Below, piece after piece: positions 31,101-43,224 of a stretch of DNA of 64,000 bases. This DNA is from Physella acuta (lineage: Eukaryota > Mollusca > Gastropoda > Physidae), in contig NW_026732995.1 in the NCBI RefSeq assembly GCF_028476545.1, positions 259,001 through 323,000 on the forward strand. The letters run 5' to 3'. Position numbers and translations under genes: made by a program. The notes beneath the pieces were generated by a model that was not told the DNA's origin, did not search any database, and worked only from the letters and a program-made list of their open reading frames with translations. The first letter of the stretch is position 1. Every line of letters starts with the position of its first letter.

Positions 31101-33625
31101 AGAGCGTTCTTGTCAGACAGAGCGTTCTTGTCAGACAGCGAAACAATTATTATAGACGAGAAAAATGGCCCGTTGAGGAAGGGTACAACGGGCGCTAGGC
31201 TGATAGTGCTGTCTCTTTTCTCTAAACTAAAACCAACCCACCCCCCCACACACCACCCCCACCCCACCCCCACACACCACCCCCAACCCCACCCCCCACC
31301 ACACACCACCCCCACCCCTCACCCCCACACACCACCCCCTCCACACACCGCCCCCCCACCCCCCACCCCCCCAAAAAAAAACATGTCTACCGTCCCATTC
31401 AACGAAATATAATTATATACTTTTTCCAGTGTCCGCCCCCTCCCAGAAAATTCTACCCCCCGCCCCCGAAAATTTCAAGTACCCCCACCCCTCTCTGGGG
31501 AGGAAAAAGTCTGAAAGAAACACTGAAACCAACCCACCCCCCACACTCACCACCCCCCCCCCCACACACCACCCCACCCCCCCCCCCCCCACACACCACC
31601 CCCCACCCCCACCCCCCCACCACCCCTCCCCACCCCTCCACCACCCCCCACCCCAAAAAAAACATGTCTACCGTCCCATTCAACGAAATATAATTATAAA
31701 CTTTTTCCAGTGTCCGCCCCCTCCCAGAAAATTCTACCCCCGCCCCCGAAAATTTCAAGTACCCCCCACCCCTCTCCGGGGAGGAAAAAGTCTGAAAGAA
31801 ACACTGAAACCAACCCACCCCCCCACACACCACCCCCCCCCCCCACCCCCCACCCCCCACCCCCACACCCCCCCCCCCCACACACCCCCCCACCCCCCAC
31901 TCCCCCCCCCCCCCCCCCCCAAAAAAAAAACATGTCTACCGTCCCATTGCAAGAAAACCACTTTTTAGATTAGACACATTAATTAGGCGGTAATTTTATT
32001 ATAGAGTATCGATGAGGAAATTTCTTTTGAGTTGGGGGGGGGGGGGGCTCAGACGTTCTTACGCGGGGGGTGGGGCTTCGCACCTACCCGAAGAATTGTA
32101 TGCAAGAAACTCTTCACGCAAACCATTTAGATTAGACAACATTTCCTTTTTTTCAATGTTTACTTACGCGAGAATCAATGACGTCATTACATTACTGTGT
32201 GCACTCTCTGGTTTGAGATTATGTTCTACTCTACGCTAAATGTGTCGACGTCATATTTCGTTTTTCGAATTACTGTGCATGTTTTTAAATTGCTTGTGTT
32301 TTCTCTAGAGCGTTCTTGTCAGACAGAGCGTTCTTGTCAGACAGAGCGTTCTTGTCAGATAGACAGACAGCGAAACTATTATTATAGACGAGAAAAATGG
32401 CCCGTTGAGGAAGGGTACAACGGGCGCTAGGCTGATAGTGCTGTCTCTTTTCTCTAAACTAAAACCAACCCACCCCCCCACACACCACCCCCACCCCACC
32501 CCCACACACCACCCCCCACCCCCCACCACAGACCACCCCCACCCCAACCCCTCACCCCCACACACCACCCCCACCCCCCACCACACACCACCCCCACCCC
32601 AACCCCTCACCCCCACACACCACCCCCACCCCTCACCCCCACACACCACCCCCTCCAAACACCGCCCCCCCACCCCCCACCCCCCCCCCCCCCAAAAAAA
32701 AAACATGTCTACCGTCCCATTCAACGAAATATAATTATATACTTTTTCCAGTGTCCGCCCCCTCCCAGAAAATTCTACCCCCGCCCCCGAAAATTTCAAG
32801 TACCCCCACCCCTCTCCGGGGAGGAAAAAGTCTGAAAGAAACACTAAAACCAACCCACCCCCCACACACCACCCCCCACCCCTCCCACACACCACCCCCC
32901 CCACACACACACCACCCCCCCCCCCACCCCTCCACCACCCCCCACCCCCAAAAAAAACATGTCTACCGTCCCATTCAACGAAATATAATTATATACTTTT
33001 TCCAGTGTCCGCCCCCTCCCAGAAAATTCTACCCCCCGCCCCCGAAAATTTCAAGTACCCCCCACCCCTCTCCGGGGAGGAAAAAGTCTGAAAGAAACAC
33101 TGAAACCAACCTCCCCCCCCCCCCACACACCACCCCCCCCCCCACCCCCCCCCCCCCAAAAAAAAAAACATGTCTACCGTCCCATTGCAAGAAAACCACT
33201 TTTTAGATTAGACACATTAATTAGGCGGTAATTTTATTATAGAGTATCGATGAGGAAATTTCTTTTGAGTTGGGGAGGGGGGGGGGGGGCTCAGACGTTC
33301 TTACGCGGGGGGTGGGGCTTCGCCCCTACCCGAAGAATTGTATGCAAGAAACTCTTCACGCAAACCATTTAGATTAGACAACATTTCCTTTTTTTCAATG
33401 TTTACGCGAGAATCAATGACGTCATTACATTACTGTGTGCACTCTCTGGTTTGAGATTATGTTCTACTCTACGCTAAATGTGTCGACGTCATATTTCGTT
33501 TTTCGAATTACTGTGCATGTTTTTAAATTGCTTGTGTTTTCTCTAGAGCGTTCTTGTCAGACAGAGCGTTCTTGTCAGACAGAGCGTTCTTGTCAGATAG
33601 ACAGACAGCGAAACTATTAGTATTA
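28190..33625 (+). repeat. C/A-rich macrosatellite, five composite units
   Basis: Five head-to-tail units begin at GAGAAAAATGGCCCGTTGAG (28193, 28974, 29920, 31157, 32391) and are about 0.8, 0.95, 1.24, 1.24 and 1.24 kb long. Unit order: that head; CTAAACTAAAACCAACCC; a variable C/CA tract; ACATGTCTACCGTCCCATT; a family B MITE-end module (GTGTCCGCCCC...GAAAGAAACACTG); a second CA tract in the longer units; a GGTAATTTTATTATAGAGTATCG spacer; a G run; a CRE-bearing spacer; and one to three copies of GAGCGTTCTTGTCAGACA. The plus strand of the CA tracts is almost free of G. Long proline/histidine or glycine frames here are composition artefacts. Confidence 0.95.
28804..28811. promoter_or_regulatory. 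TGACGTCA palindrome repeated in every macrosatellite unit
   Basis: A full CREB/ATF consensus palindrome occurs once per unit at 28804, 29749, 30955, 32179 and 33417, in the conserved context ATCAATGACGTCATTA (first unit ACAATGACGTCATATT). It is an intrinsic part of the unit. Binding is not shown; the nearest gene start is WDR83 at 33931. Confidence 0.5.
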
Positions 33626-33930
33626 ATTTAAAAAAATGACAAATATTTCACACACAAAAATGTTAGTTATTTTTTAAACAAAATTTGGCAAGTTTTCCAC
33701 AATTTGATCTGGTATTAGTGATCTCTACGGAACATAAAAATATAAAATAAACTGCCGTGTTATGTATGATCATGATAAATAGAACAATGCTAGTACTAGA
33801 TCTAGATCTAGATCTATTAGTAATAGTAGAATAAATAGATCTATTAAAGTTGTTAGGCCTAAATGACTTTTAAAATGTATAATCTAGTTTCATGCTGTTC
33901 AACCGTTAAAGTAAATGAAAATCATTAATC
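33626..33930. promoter_or_regulatory. Probable WDR83 upstream region
   Basis: Only about 305 bp separate the last macrosatellite unit from the WDR83 ATG. It is AT-rich with an AGATCTAGATCTAG cluster at 33798-33815. No TATA box could be singled out. Confidence 0.4.
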
Positions 33931-36900
33931 ATGATGGCATGGCCCGACAAGAAGACCGAAACTTTGGACTGTAAACAAGGAGCTGTAAGATGCGTGAAGT
34001 TTAATGGTTAGTCTCATAGTATGATTGTTGACCTTTATAGCTGTGCTATGTAGGGTTAGGATTCTGCAGTTTGTTTGCACGCATGAGCAGTACCATCGAA
34101 AACAGTTGTTTCTCTCAATCGCACATGTATATTTTAATTTTTTCTGGCTAGAATCTGCCTTAAACTACTAAAATTAGTTATTACGAGCTGACCCGCGACA
34201 TAACATACGCCTCTATTTAGTTGTTTTATTTTCTATTTTTAGTAATTCATAATTTAGAATTCAACGCTTTAAAACACTATAATCAGTAGCTCCTGAAGGA
34301 CGATTATCCTCACCCTCACTTTCCACTCCTTCCCCCCCCCTGAAAGCAGCCGCCTGTGACGACAGTTTACAGACGACAATGAAAAGATCAAGCAGGGTCG
34401 ATGCTGGAAGTTGACGAACAACATATGACGATCCAATAGAGAAATGAGACAGGACGGCATTGATATATTTCCATAATTTATTATGTACAATACACACAGC
34501 TACATCGACAACAGACAGGAGGACGAGTTCTACAACCTCAAGAAACCACAACAAGACTAAGACTGACTTCAACTATTTTTTTTTAACAATAACACATACT
34601 CTCCCATGTCACACCCTTACTAATACTTGCTTTGTCATGCATTTAGAATCTTTTATTAATCCAACTACACACATACTCTCAAACCCTCAACATCTTTTAT
34701 TAAACACATTCCACTACACACATACTCTCAAACTCATTCAATACAACCAAGTCCATTCACAACACTCCCCTTAGTTTCAAATAGTTTAAAACCAAATTAT
34801 CTGCTCCTAATAGTCGTCACTAATTCGACCCAGCTCTACGATTGTAAACAACTCACCAGACTGGTGGGGTGGGGGTGGTAGCGATATGGTCTGTTAAGCA
34901 TGCCTGGAGGAGGTTTGGCATGCGTCAACGTCTTGTCTCGTATGGTCCCTTCATGAAGAGAATTATATATATAGATTAATATTGACTCATTCATTTAGGA
35001 AGTTTTCCAGATATTAGACAACTTTTGATTAACCTAACCTAAACTAAGAGCTGATTCCAGCCGGAAGTAGAATCGCATGTGCATAGCACTACAATAACCT
35101 GGTTTTTCTCGTCATCTAATTCTAAATGTTGTTGTTTAGGCGTATTGGTTGTCTGGATGGGACAGAGATTAACATGATAAATACTTAAACAGTATAGTGA
35201 TTTAAATAGATTTGATACAAAAAATTATCCTTATGAACTAGAATTCTCTACTAGTCTACTAGATATACTATAACTAGTATAACTTTACTATGAACCCTCA
35301 TCCCCTGACGATCTGCCAGAAGCGCAACTGCTCAAGTAAGGCTAAAAGAATAATTTGAGCCCATTGCGCAGCTATTGATAGTAGTTAATTTGAGCCCATT
35401 GCTTTTAGCTAGTCTAAAAAAAAAGGCGAAACAGCTGTTCAATTTTAAAAAAATACTTTTTAATAAAAGTGAAAAAGTATAACTAAACTTTCTTAAATTC
35501 CCCCTCATTAACATCACAAATGTCCACCTCCCCCCTCTCATCTCAGAGCCATGTCATTTATGAACAAGCCCTTACCTTAACCACTTGAATTAATAATGTT
35601 TTTAATTTCTTTAATCAGTTGATGGCAACTATTGCATAACATGTGGTAGTGATAAAAGTGTCAAATTATGGAATCCCTTGAGAAACTTGCTTCTTAAGAC
35701 TTACATTGGCCATGGTTATGAAGTGCTTGATGCACAAAGCTCTGGAGATAATTCTCATATTTGCTCTGGCGGAATGGACAAAAGTGTTGTTCTTTTTGAT
35801 GTATCAACTGGACAGGCAGTCAGAAAATTTAGAGATCATGCAGGTAATTTACAAATAATAAAGCTGCTTCTGCACTACACATCCTAAAAGGTTTTCAAAT
35901 TAACTCAACAAAAGAATTAATAGTGTAATTATTTAATGCTAGAATTAGTCATGAGAAGTTTCTCTAGTAAGCTTTAGCTCAACATAATTATCCCAGACAC
36001 TTATACTATTACATTATTAAGTTAGCCTTTACTGTATTATATGTATCATTATTTTTATTATCAATGCAAATTTCTTTCCAGGTACTGTCAACACTGTTTG
36101 CTTTAATGAAGAATCTACTGTCATTTTATCAGGCTCCATAGATTGTTCAGTTAGAGTATGGGATATACGGAGTCGAAAAAATCAGCCTATTCAGGTACAC
36201 AAAGCTTAATTTTATTTTAAGTTAAATACTTTTATTTAATTTTATATAGATTCTAGGTGAAACCCAAGTTACATAAAAATATATTTTTTTCAGCTCAAAA
36301 ATACAATCAAACTTTATACATAAATAAATTATCTCAGGTGATAGATGAGGCCAAAGATAGTGTCACATCAATTCAAGTATCAGATCACGAAATACTTACT
36401 GGTTCTGCTGATTGTAGAGTTAGAAGATATGACCTTAGAATTGGAAGAATGTTTTCTGATTTTGTTGGAAGTAAGATTTTTAAAAATTAATTTTGCCTGA
36501 TGGGTGACTACACCGAGTTGCGGACCTGCCTTATTGACATTTACACATTAACATCCATAATACTTTACCATAACAATTGACTCACACCAAATCTAAACAT
36601 AAATGGCTACACTTGAGAAGTATTAATGAGTTATGACAAGGTAGTTTATTAGTAAGATATTATTTTTTGGTTTTGTTGGAAATAAGTCAGCATTAGAAAA
36701 ATCTTTCATTTCTTTGAAACTAGTTCTTATTTTTATATTAGATGTGTGATTTGTTTCTAATAACAGAATAGTATTTATAAAATATTTTTAAAATGATGTA
36801 TCATAATTTATTCTTGCACAACCAATAAAAGAGAGTTCCCTTTTCAAATCTGGTGGTCCATGGGGCAAGTGAATTAGTTTGCCTGTTTCTGCGACCTAAG

Positions 36901-38661
36901 CATAAGAAGGGATAGTATGGTCAGCATTATGTCCCCAACAAAATTATTTGCTATTTAGATGTTTTGCTTAGTTTATTTGAATATGTGAAGTAATAATTCT
37001 GCTGACATTTAGCATTTTTGTTTTTTTAACAATAGAGCCTTTTTTAAAAACATAAATAATGTAGGACTTTTAAGTTTTTACATTACACTATGTTGTTTCA
37101 GAGGCTATATCTTGTGTGAGATTCACCAGAGATGGTCAGTGCATACTAGTGGGCTCCACAGATACAAGCATTAAACTTCTAGATAAAGATAGCGGAGAAA
37201 TGCTTAATGAGTAAATAAATATTGTCTTTGTTTCTTTTGCTTTAACTCTTTACAGTTCCATGTTGAAGTTATTTCCGAGGTTTTTCTTTTGTAGCACAGT
37301 CAAATGCAACCACATTTGTCCAAACTATGTATATTATATTTATTTAAGCGTAGTTATGGAAGTCTCACTGGTAATAAGATTTTGAAGGTAATGGCAGAAA
37401 TGGGAAATAATAAGATTTATTTACATTGTTTTCTTATTTTTCTTTCACTAGCAGTTTATTTTCTACAAATTTTATCAAAATATTCACTTTTTAAAGTACG
37501 GGAAATACAATTAGTGAAATTAAATGTCTCTGCTTTTGAATCAGGCTTTATTTATATTGTAACTTTGACAGTGATATTGAAAACACAATTAGTTCCAGTG
37601 GCTACATACGATTTTTTTAGCAATTAAAATTGTTTGTTTGTTGAAATAATGTTATAAGTTGGGGTTTAATGTTTCATTAATTATTAGTAAATTATCAAGC
37701 TATTTCTCTCATAATTAATAAAATTAGGACATTTTCCTGTATAAAGTTTTTATTTTTTTAACTTATGTAGATACTTTAAAATAATTATTTTTAAAAGTGC
37801 AATGGTTGAAATCATGCATTGTTTTTTTTTGTTTGGCCGTACTGGAAGTTAAATAATGTTTATGCCAGGGCTGTAAATGGTTAAAAGACAATTTTTAAAA
37901 AATTAACATTAAAAATTGTTTACATTTTTGTACTTAAAATTAAAAAGAAATAACAATTTTTTTTATAGGTACTCTGGTCACAAGAACTCAAACTATAAAA
38001 TAGACTGTTGCCTCAACCATAAAGACACACATGTTCTTAGTGGATCTGAAGATGGTGCTATCTACATATGGGATCTATTAGATGTAATTTTAGATGTTCT
38101 CATTTATAAATATCAATATAGTGTTGAAAAAGAGATGCTTATTTATTTTTTATCTTCTCTCAATTTTATGTCTTTTAAGCTGAAGGGTACATTTATTTAT
38201 TTTTATTGTTACATTTATACAAATGTAAAATTTATAAAAGAAAATAACTAATAACCATGCTCATTGGTCATTTCTTACTAGTATTAAAATATATTACAAT
38301 CCTTTCTGCTGGATATTTACTGATTTCCTTGCTTTGATGGTGATCTGTTTTTAAGACACTTATTTTGAACTTTAACTCCAAAGACTTGTTTTCAGATAAC
38401 ATAATTTAACAAAATATTTCCACTAGGCATAAACAGAAAAATGTTATAAGTAAAATTTTAAAAGTTTTTTAAAAACTAGCTAGTGCTAATAATCAGTTTT
38501 AATATCCTTATTATTATTTTTTTAAGGCCAAGCTTCTAGAAAAACTGGACTCCAAAACAAGCAAAACAGTGCATTCAATCTCATTCCATCCTACAGAGCC
38601 CATTTTACTGAGTGCGTGTGGAGATAAAGTGTTTGTATGGGAGAGCAATCAAGTTGATTAA
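33931..38661 (+). CDS. WDR83: WD repeat domain-containing protein 83 (MORG1)
   Basis: A seven-bladed WD40 scaffold known to organise ERK-pathway components and found with the spliceosome. Seven coding exons join in phase: 33931-34006, 35619-35843, 36082-36194, 36338-36470, 37102-37210, 37969-38083, 38527-38661. The product is 301 aa (human 315). Conserved segments in order: TLDCKQGAVRCVKFNVDGNY, CGSDKSVKLWNPLR, GHGYEVLDA, ILSGSIDCSVRVWD, VSDHEILTGSADCRVRRYDL, RFTRDGQCILVGS, LLDKDSGEMLNEYSGHKN, LSGSEDGAIYIWDLL and SFHPTEPILLS. The N-terminus is shorter than in human. The start is the first of two adjacent ATGs. Intron 1 (1.6 kb) carries several repeats; intron 5 (34-bp period not seen) is otherwise plain. 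Confidence 0.97.
34049..34165. repeat. Diverged copy of the GCAGTACCATCGAAAAC repeat
   Basis: Runs from TAGGGTTAGGATTCTGCAG through GCAGTACCATCGAAAAC to CTGGCTAGAATCTGCC, matching 3790-3935 in order. The NRF1-type palindrome is lost here. Confidence 0.6.
34180..34985. repeat. Dispersed repeat family G, longer copy with inserted segment
   Basis: Begins TATTACGAGCTGACCCGCGA and ends near GAAGAGAATTATATATATAGA. The same start, a TCCT(G/T)AAGGACGAT word, an AATAGTCGTCACTAA word and the same end occur at 42405-42795. This copy has about 400 bp extra between 34350 and 34775, rich in CACATACTCTCA. Located in WDR83 intron 1. Class unknown. Confidence 0.65.
35500..35575. mobile_element. Harbinger-like MITE fragment in WDR83 intron 1
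   Basis: CCCCCTCATTAACATCAC...CCATGTCATTTATGAACAAGCCC is a decayed right end of the family intact at 2427-2818. Confidence 0.5.
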
Positions 38662-40548
38662 TTAAGGAAAATACTACTCAGTTGAGTTGTAACTGACACA
38701 ACCACAAATGTGCATAGATCTAGGTATGTTTTATAAATATTGACATTAAAAATGTAATATAAAAACCATAATATCTTATCTTCAAAATGTATAAATGTAT
38801 GTGTACTTAGATTTTATTGTGCTGTTTTTGTGCCTACATCAAATGTAAGTTCTTGATCATATGGCATGTTTTTATATTCAACTTCTTGATGTAGTTATTT
38901 TTAATAGAAATAAGTAAAAATCATGATTTTAAAAAAATACATTTAATGATATAATGTTCTGTTAAACTTTTAATAGTATAAAAGGTGGAAACGTTAAGCC
39001 AAGACTGAATTTGTTCTTACTATATAAAAGTCCAAGTACCCAAGTACTCTCTCTCTGTGTCCGCATGTCCCGAGCATAAGAGATCAGTATCTTCAGCGAT
39101 ATATGGAGATCTTAAAGATATGGACTTCAGTTGAAAATAATATGGTGGATGTTTTTAAATATTTATTATAAATTTTATTTAAAAAAAAATAAAATAAAAA
39201 TAAAGCTATATTCAAATGAAGAAACACATTTTTAATTATGCAACTGGAAAATTGTTCATGGTTGTGACAAGAACACAATAGACAATGACGTCACATGCCA
39301 CATGTTTCAACTACAGAAAGAACACAACACCAATTTTAGAATATGAAGAAATGAACTATTTTATTCAAAGTTGATTTGTATCTAGATTCTATAAATCTAC
39401 TTATCATTACACTAATACAAATTACTTAAAAAAAATTATTAATGACGATTGAACAGCCGGGTTTTTAATGGAATCATTTAAGTCTCTTAATCAGTTTGTG
39501 CATTTAAAATGGTGTTGTGTTGACTAATTATGTATATAATTTGGTTTTAATTTTTCTAATTGATATTGGTAGCCTATGTTATTTTAAATGTGTCGGATTT
39601 TTAGCTATTTAGTTATTTCTTTGCTTTGTCCCTAATAATATTGTTCAATGTGTAGTAAAGCACATAGCGTTTTGACCAATAACTATTTTATAATTTTTTT
39701 TTCAAACTAAGAATAACAGTAAAAATACAAGTCCTGTAATTCACGTGAAAGGGGTACCCATGGCTAGTAACAATAAAAATGGACCAAACTAATTTACCAT
39801 TGGCAAGAACCACCCAAAGATCAAGAATATTTATTTTCTGACGCTAAATATTGATTCAATTAAAAACTATTAAAAGCTAACAAAATTGTATATTGGCGAA
39901 ATTCAAATGGTACACTGCACATTAGAAATCTGGTTCAGTCATTCATTAAGACCATTAGGGCAACATAATAGAAGTCCATCATTCCGTAGAAAGTCTTAAG
40001 TCTAAGCTCAAAATGAGCAAGGTAGGTATGAAAATTGATTTTAAATGTTGCCAGGCCATCTTGTAGAATACCTAACAGAATTTTACAAAGAGTATAATTA
40101 GCATATTCCCTTCAGAAGGTTTCACAACATGAGACGTAGATCTATATTCTCATATTGCTATTCCAATTCTACAAGGGAAAAGGTAGTTAAAACTATTGAG
40201 TAACCATAGCTCTTCATTAACACACACAATCGTAACAAGGATTCAAACCAAGCGCTTGAAGAAAAACGATTATCTGTATAGGTAGGGCCTATATATAAAA
40301 GAAAATATATCTTGTCTTTTTTACCTTTGAGAAGTATTTGAGGGTAGTCGATGAATAACGGTCAAACTGCACAGGCGTCTTCTTCCGGCGGTCGTGTGAC
40401 CTGGAGTATCTCGGTCTCTCCCACGAGCACTTCAGTTTTAAAGATCGCCCGACACTAGAAATACTCAGAGCTACTACAACAATCGACGACTAAATCAAAC
40501 AACGATCGTGGTGTAACGCCCCGACATGAAGGCGTCACAGAGGAGTGT
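38662..40548. other. Intergenic and WDR83 3' region
   Basis: AT-rich. Nothing resembling a gene on either strand. A TATATAAAAG word lies near 39021, without context. A region near 40370-40500 is GC-richer but shows no conserved frame. Confidence 0.45.
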
Positions 40549-40552
40549 TCAC

Positions 40553-40706
40553 CAGAGACGTAGCGACCCTTCCCGGGGACAAACTTTCGATTTGCCCCCC
40601 CCCCTTCGAACTTTTCATTTGCACCCCCCTCAAACTTGCAATTTGGCGCCCCCCCTAAGGTCGGTGCCCGGGGACATATGCCCCCCCCCCCCTCGCTACG
40701 CCTCTG
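40553..40706. mobile_element. hAT-type MITE (CAGAGGCGTAGCGA ends) with 8-bp duplication
   Basis: The left end is CAGAGACGTAGCGACC and the right end TCGCTACGCCTCTG, inverted repeats with one mismatch in 14. Flanks are GTGTTCAC at 40545-40552 and 40707-40714. The 154-bp interior is C-rich with ACTTTCGATTTGCCCCC and related phrases. No frame. Confidence 0.92.
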
Positions 40707-40796
40707 GTGTTCACCCTCATCTTTGAGGAGGGCGATCGACGTTCGTTTTAAATTACCATACCGCATACCCTTGGGCGGTAGGGTGGACAAACCCGC

Positions 40797-40890
40797 ACCC
40801 CAGCAGCGTTTCATTTTTCTCCGGGAGGGGGGGGGGTGGACATTGGTAAAAGTATATATTTTCTATATAAATTTCCATTTCGTTTGGTAA
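40797..40890. mobile_element. Family B MITE fragment
   Basis: GCGTTTCATTTTTCTCCGGG, a G run, GTGGACA and AAAGTATATATTTTCTATATAAA match the left half of the family B element at 25756-25923. The right half is missing. Confidence 0.55.
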
Positions 40891-41699
40891 GATTCAATAA
40901 ATGTATAAGTAACGCCAACGATGTTCAAAAAATACTCAAGTATTTTCGCGTTAAGGAAAACCTAAAATGTTGCGTCGGCGTGTAGGACTAGATGTCAATA
41001 GATTACAAGAGGATTTTATGAAACTTGTACTTTTAGTTTTTACCATGGCTCTAGAGGCGGATAAGAAGTTTTTTTTAATGGCGCGCGTTTAAATATTCAT
41101 CAGAAATAGGTCCTGGTTGCGTGAGTTCGGTAAATTGGAGCTTGCAAAAAGTGGCGGGGGCTTAACTATTCGCCCGTGCAATTTTTGCATTAGTGGCGGG
41201 GCTTAACTGGAAAAGATTCATTGACCGCCACCATTGATGGGCCAATTTCAGTAGGTATTCTCTATCTGTTGGCCAAATAATTTATGGAGGTCTTATCTCT
41301 CTATATTTTTTACGTCGTCGTATCTTGGATACGTCTCGAATTGTCTCTTGGGCGTACCCCGCTCTGTTGCACGTAGGTAGTGACACCGGCTGCCCTGCCT
41401 ATGATTTGGTGTCCGGTAAAAAAAACAACAATCTTGACATAATCTCTCTTCCCCCCCCCCCCCCCCCCCCCCCCCGGACAAAAAAAATAAAATGAGGACT
41501 ATTTAATAAAAACCAAAGATGATGAAATCCAAAACTAATAATATTAGAAAAAAACTGTGTTTTATTATACTTTAAAAAAAGAGAGATTCTGAGCGTTGCG
41601 TCACAAATACTAATTTATGGTGTGCTCTTTCAACCTTTTATCAACCGTTGAAATTCGAGCGCTGCTATCAATATTTATTTTTCTGTTTTGGAACTAGAT
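40891..41699. other. Non-coding stretch with a 24-base-plus C run
   Basis: A C tract spans about 41450-41475. A duplicated AGTGGCGGGG(G)CTTAACT phrase lies near 41151 and 41193. No gene. Confidence 0.4.
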
Positions 41700-41900
41700 C
41701 TATGTTTTTCCGACTCAAGGGGGTGTAAAACGTCGAGATATGTGAAAATCTCGATTTTTTTTTTTGCACGATTACAATATTTCCTCTATACTTCGTATAC
41801 GAGAAAAAAATGTATTAAAAATCATGTCTATATCCTGAGTAACCATCTCCCATAGTGTTATATAAGAATATTCGAAAAAGTTTAGGGGAGATCACTCCCG
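41700..41900. mobile_element. MITE family A, internally deleted copy
   Basis: TTTTTCCGACTCAAGGGGGT, GTAAAACGTCGAGATATGTG and CTTCGTATACGAGAAA (right end of family A) are followed directly by AATCATGTCTATATCCTGAG to GGAGATCACTCCCGG (left end, inverted). So the two ends abut as a mini palindrome. It joins a Helitron-like repeat fragment at about 41903. Confidence 0.55.
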
Positions 41901-41902
41901 GG

Positions 41903-42180
41903 AAGTTGTTGTGAATACTCCTGGGGATGTTTCTGCGGGGGAAAAAGATTTCAATTTCGCACTGGCGGCGCCCCGGGAGTGTGCAACGCCCCGGGGTCCG
42001 TGAGCGATATGGCGCTTATACGTTCGTTTTAAACAGTACGATAGACTATGAGAAGACGGGGCGCTATATTTGAATCGGGCGCGTCCAACTGTGCCCCGGT
42101 AGGGTGCGATTTGCCTCGAGCTATCCTGTGACCAGACGTCCGACTTACTTCTCAGACCGCGGCAACGCGCGTGGACGTGC
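41903..42180. repeat. Fragment related to the 63.4-64 kb tandem repeat
   Basis: AGTTGTTGTGAATACTCCTG, GGATGTTTCTGCGG and GGCGGCGCCCCGGGAG match the phrases AGTTGTTGAGAATATTCCTG, GGTTTCTGCGG and GGTGGCGCCC at 63440-63520. GC-rich relative to its neighbours. Confidence 0.6.
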
Positions 42181-42404
42181 ACACTAGTATTTTATAAATG
42201 AAACCCTTCCAGTGTGTTAAGCCATCATCTTGTAGATAAGATTCTAAGAAAAAAATTTATAATGGAGACTTAGTTAATAATAATATGAGTAATTACACAA
42301 AGTTGCAAGGGAAACGTATTTAATTTAACTATCCTTTAGAATACACTAGGCCTACATCTAAGAAACTAGATTTAGATCTACGTGCATTTCCTATTATAAT
42401 ATTA

Positions 42405-42795
42405 CGAGCCGACCCGCGGCATATCATACGCCTCTATTTAGTTGTTATTTTTTCTACTTTTCAGTGATTCATAATTTGTGAATTTGACACTACCAACGCT
42501 GCCACTAAAATATTTCTTTAAAACACTACAATTTGCTCCTTAAGGACGATAACCCCCCCCCCTCCCTCCGTTAAAGTAAACTCCACTTAGTTACCCCCCC
42601 CCCCCCCTATGTTTAAAACTAAATTATCTGTCCCTTATAGTCGTCACTAAACCCGGCTCTGTTTGTAAACATTTAGAGTGAACCACAGCTCACCAGACCA
42701 TGTAGGGGTGGGGGTGGTAGGGAGCGCGTTTACAGCTTGTTTTCTAGCGTCTCCCAGAAGAGAATTATAATATAGGCCTATAGTATATAGATTAT
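42405..42795. repeat. Dispersed repeat family G, shorter copy
   Basis: From TATTACGAGCCGACCCGCGG through TAGTCGTCACTAAACC to AGAGAATTATAATATAGG. It is collinear with 34180-34985 but lacks that copy's 400-bp insert, and has long C runs near 42550 and 42595. Confidence 0.65.
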
Positions 42796-43224
42796 CTAGG
42801 TAATTTAAAAATAATAAATCATGTGCTACTGACTTAAAACGTGAGATAGATCTGCAATTTGGGCTACATAGCAAGATAACAAAATTAACATTAGTTTTTT
42901 AGTCAGTATCTAGATCTAGATAGATAGATCTAGAATAGATCTAGAACTGAAGTTAAAAAATAATGTGTATCATTGATCAACGGTCAACGTTTTACATGTA
43001 GATCTAGATTTATTTGCAAAAAAAAACAACTATGCACAATTTTACCTAGATTCTAGATCTAGATATTAATACTTATAAAAACGAATAGTAAAGTCATTGT
43101 AATTGTAAATATTTTATTAAAAATTGGCAACATAGATAATCACGTGACAAATAACCCAATTACTGACACTATTAATAGCCCATAACAAAACAAAACTCAG
43201 TTCTTGTAGCGGAAGTCAGAATAG

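Noticed and set aside
28889-33206. Proline/histidine- or glycine/tryptophan-rich frames in the macrosatellite
   Set aside because: They are composition artefacts of C/CA tracts on one strand and G/GT on the other, and occur in overlapping frames.
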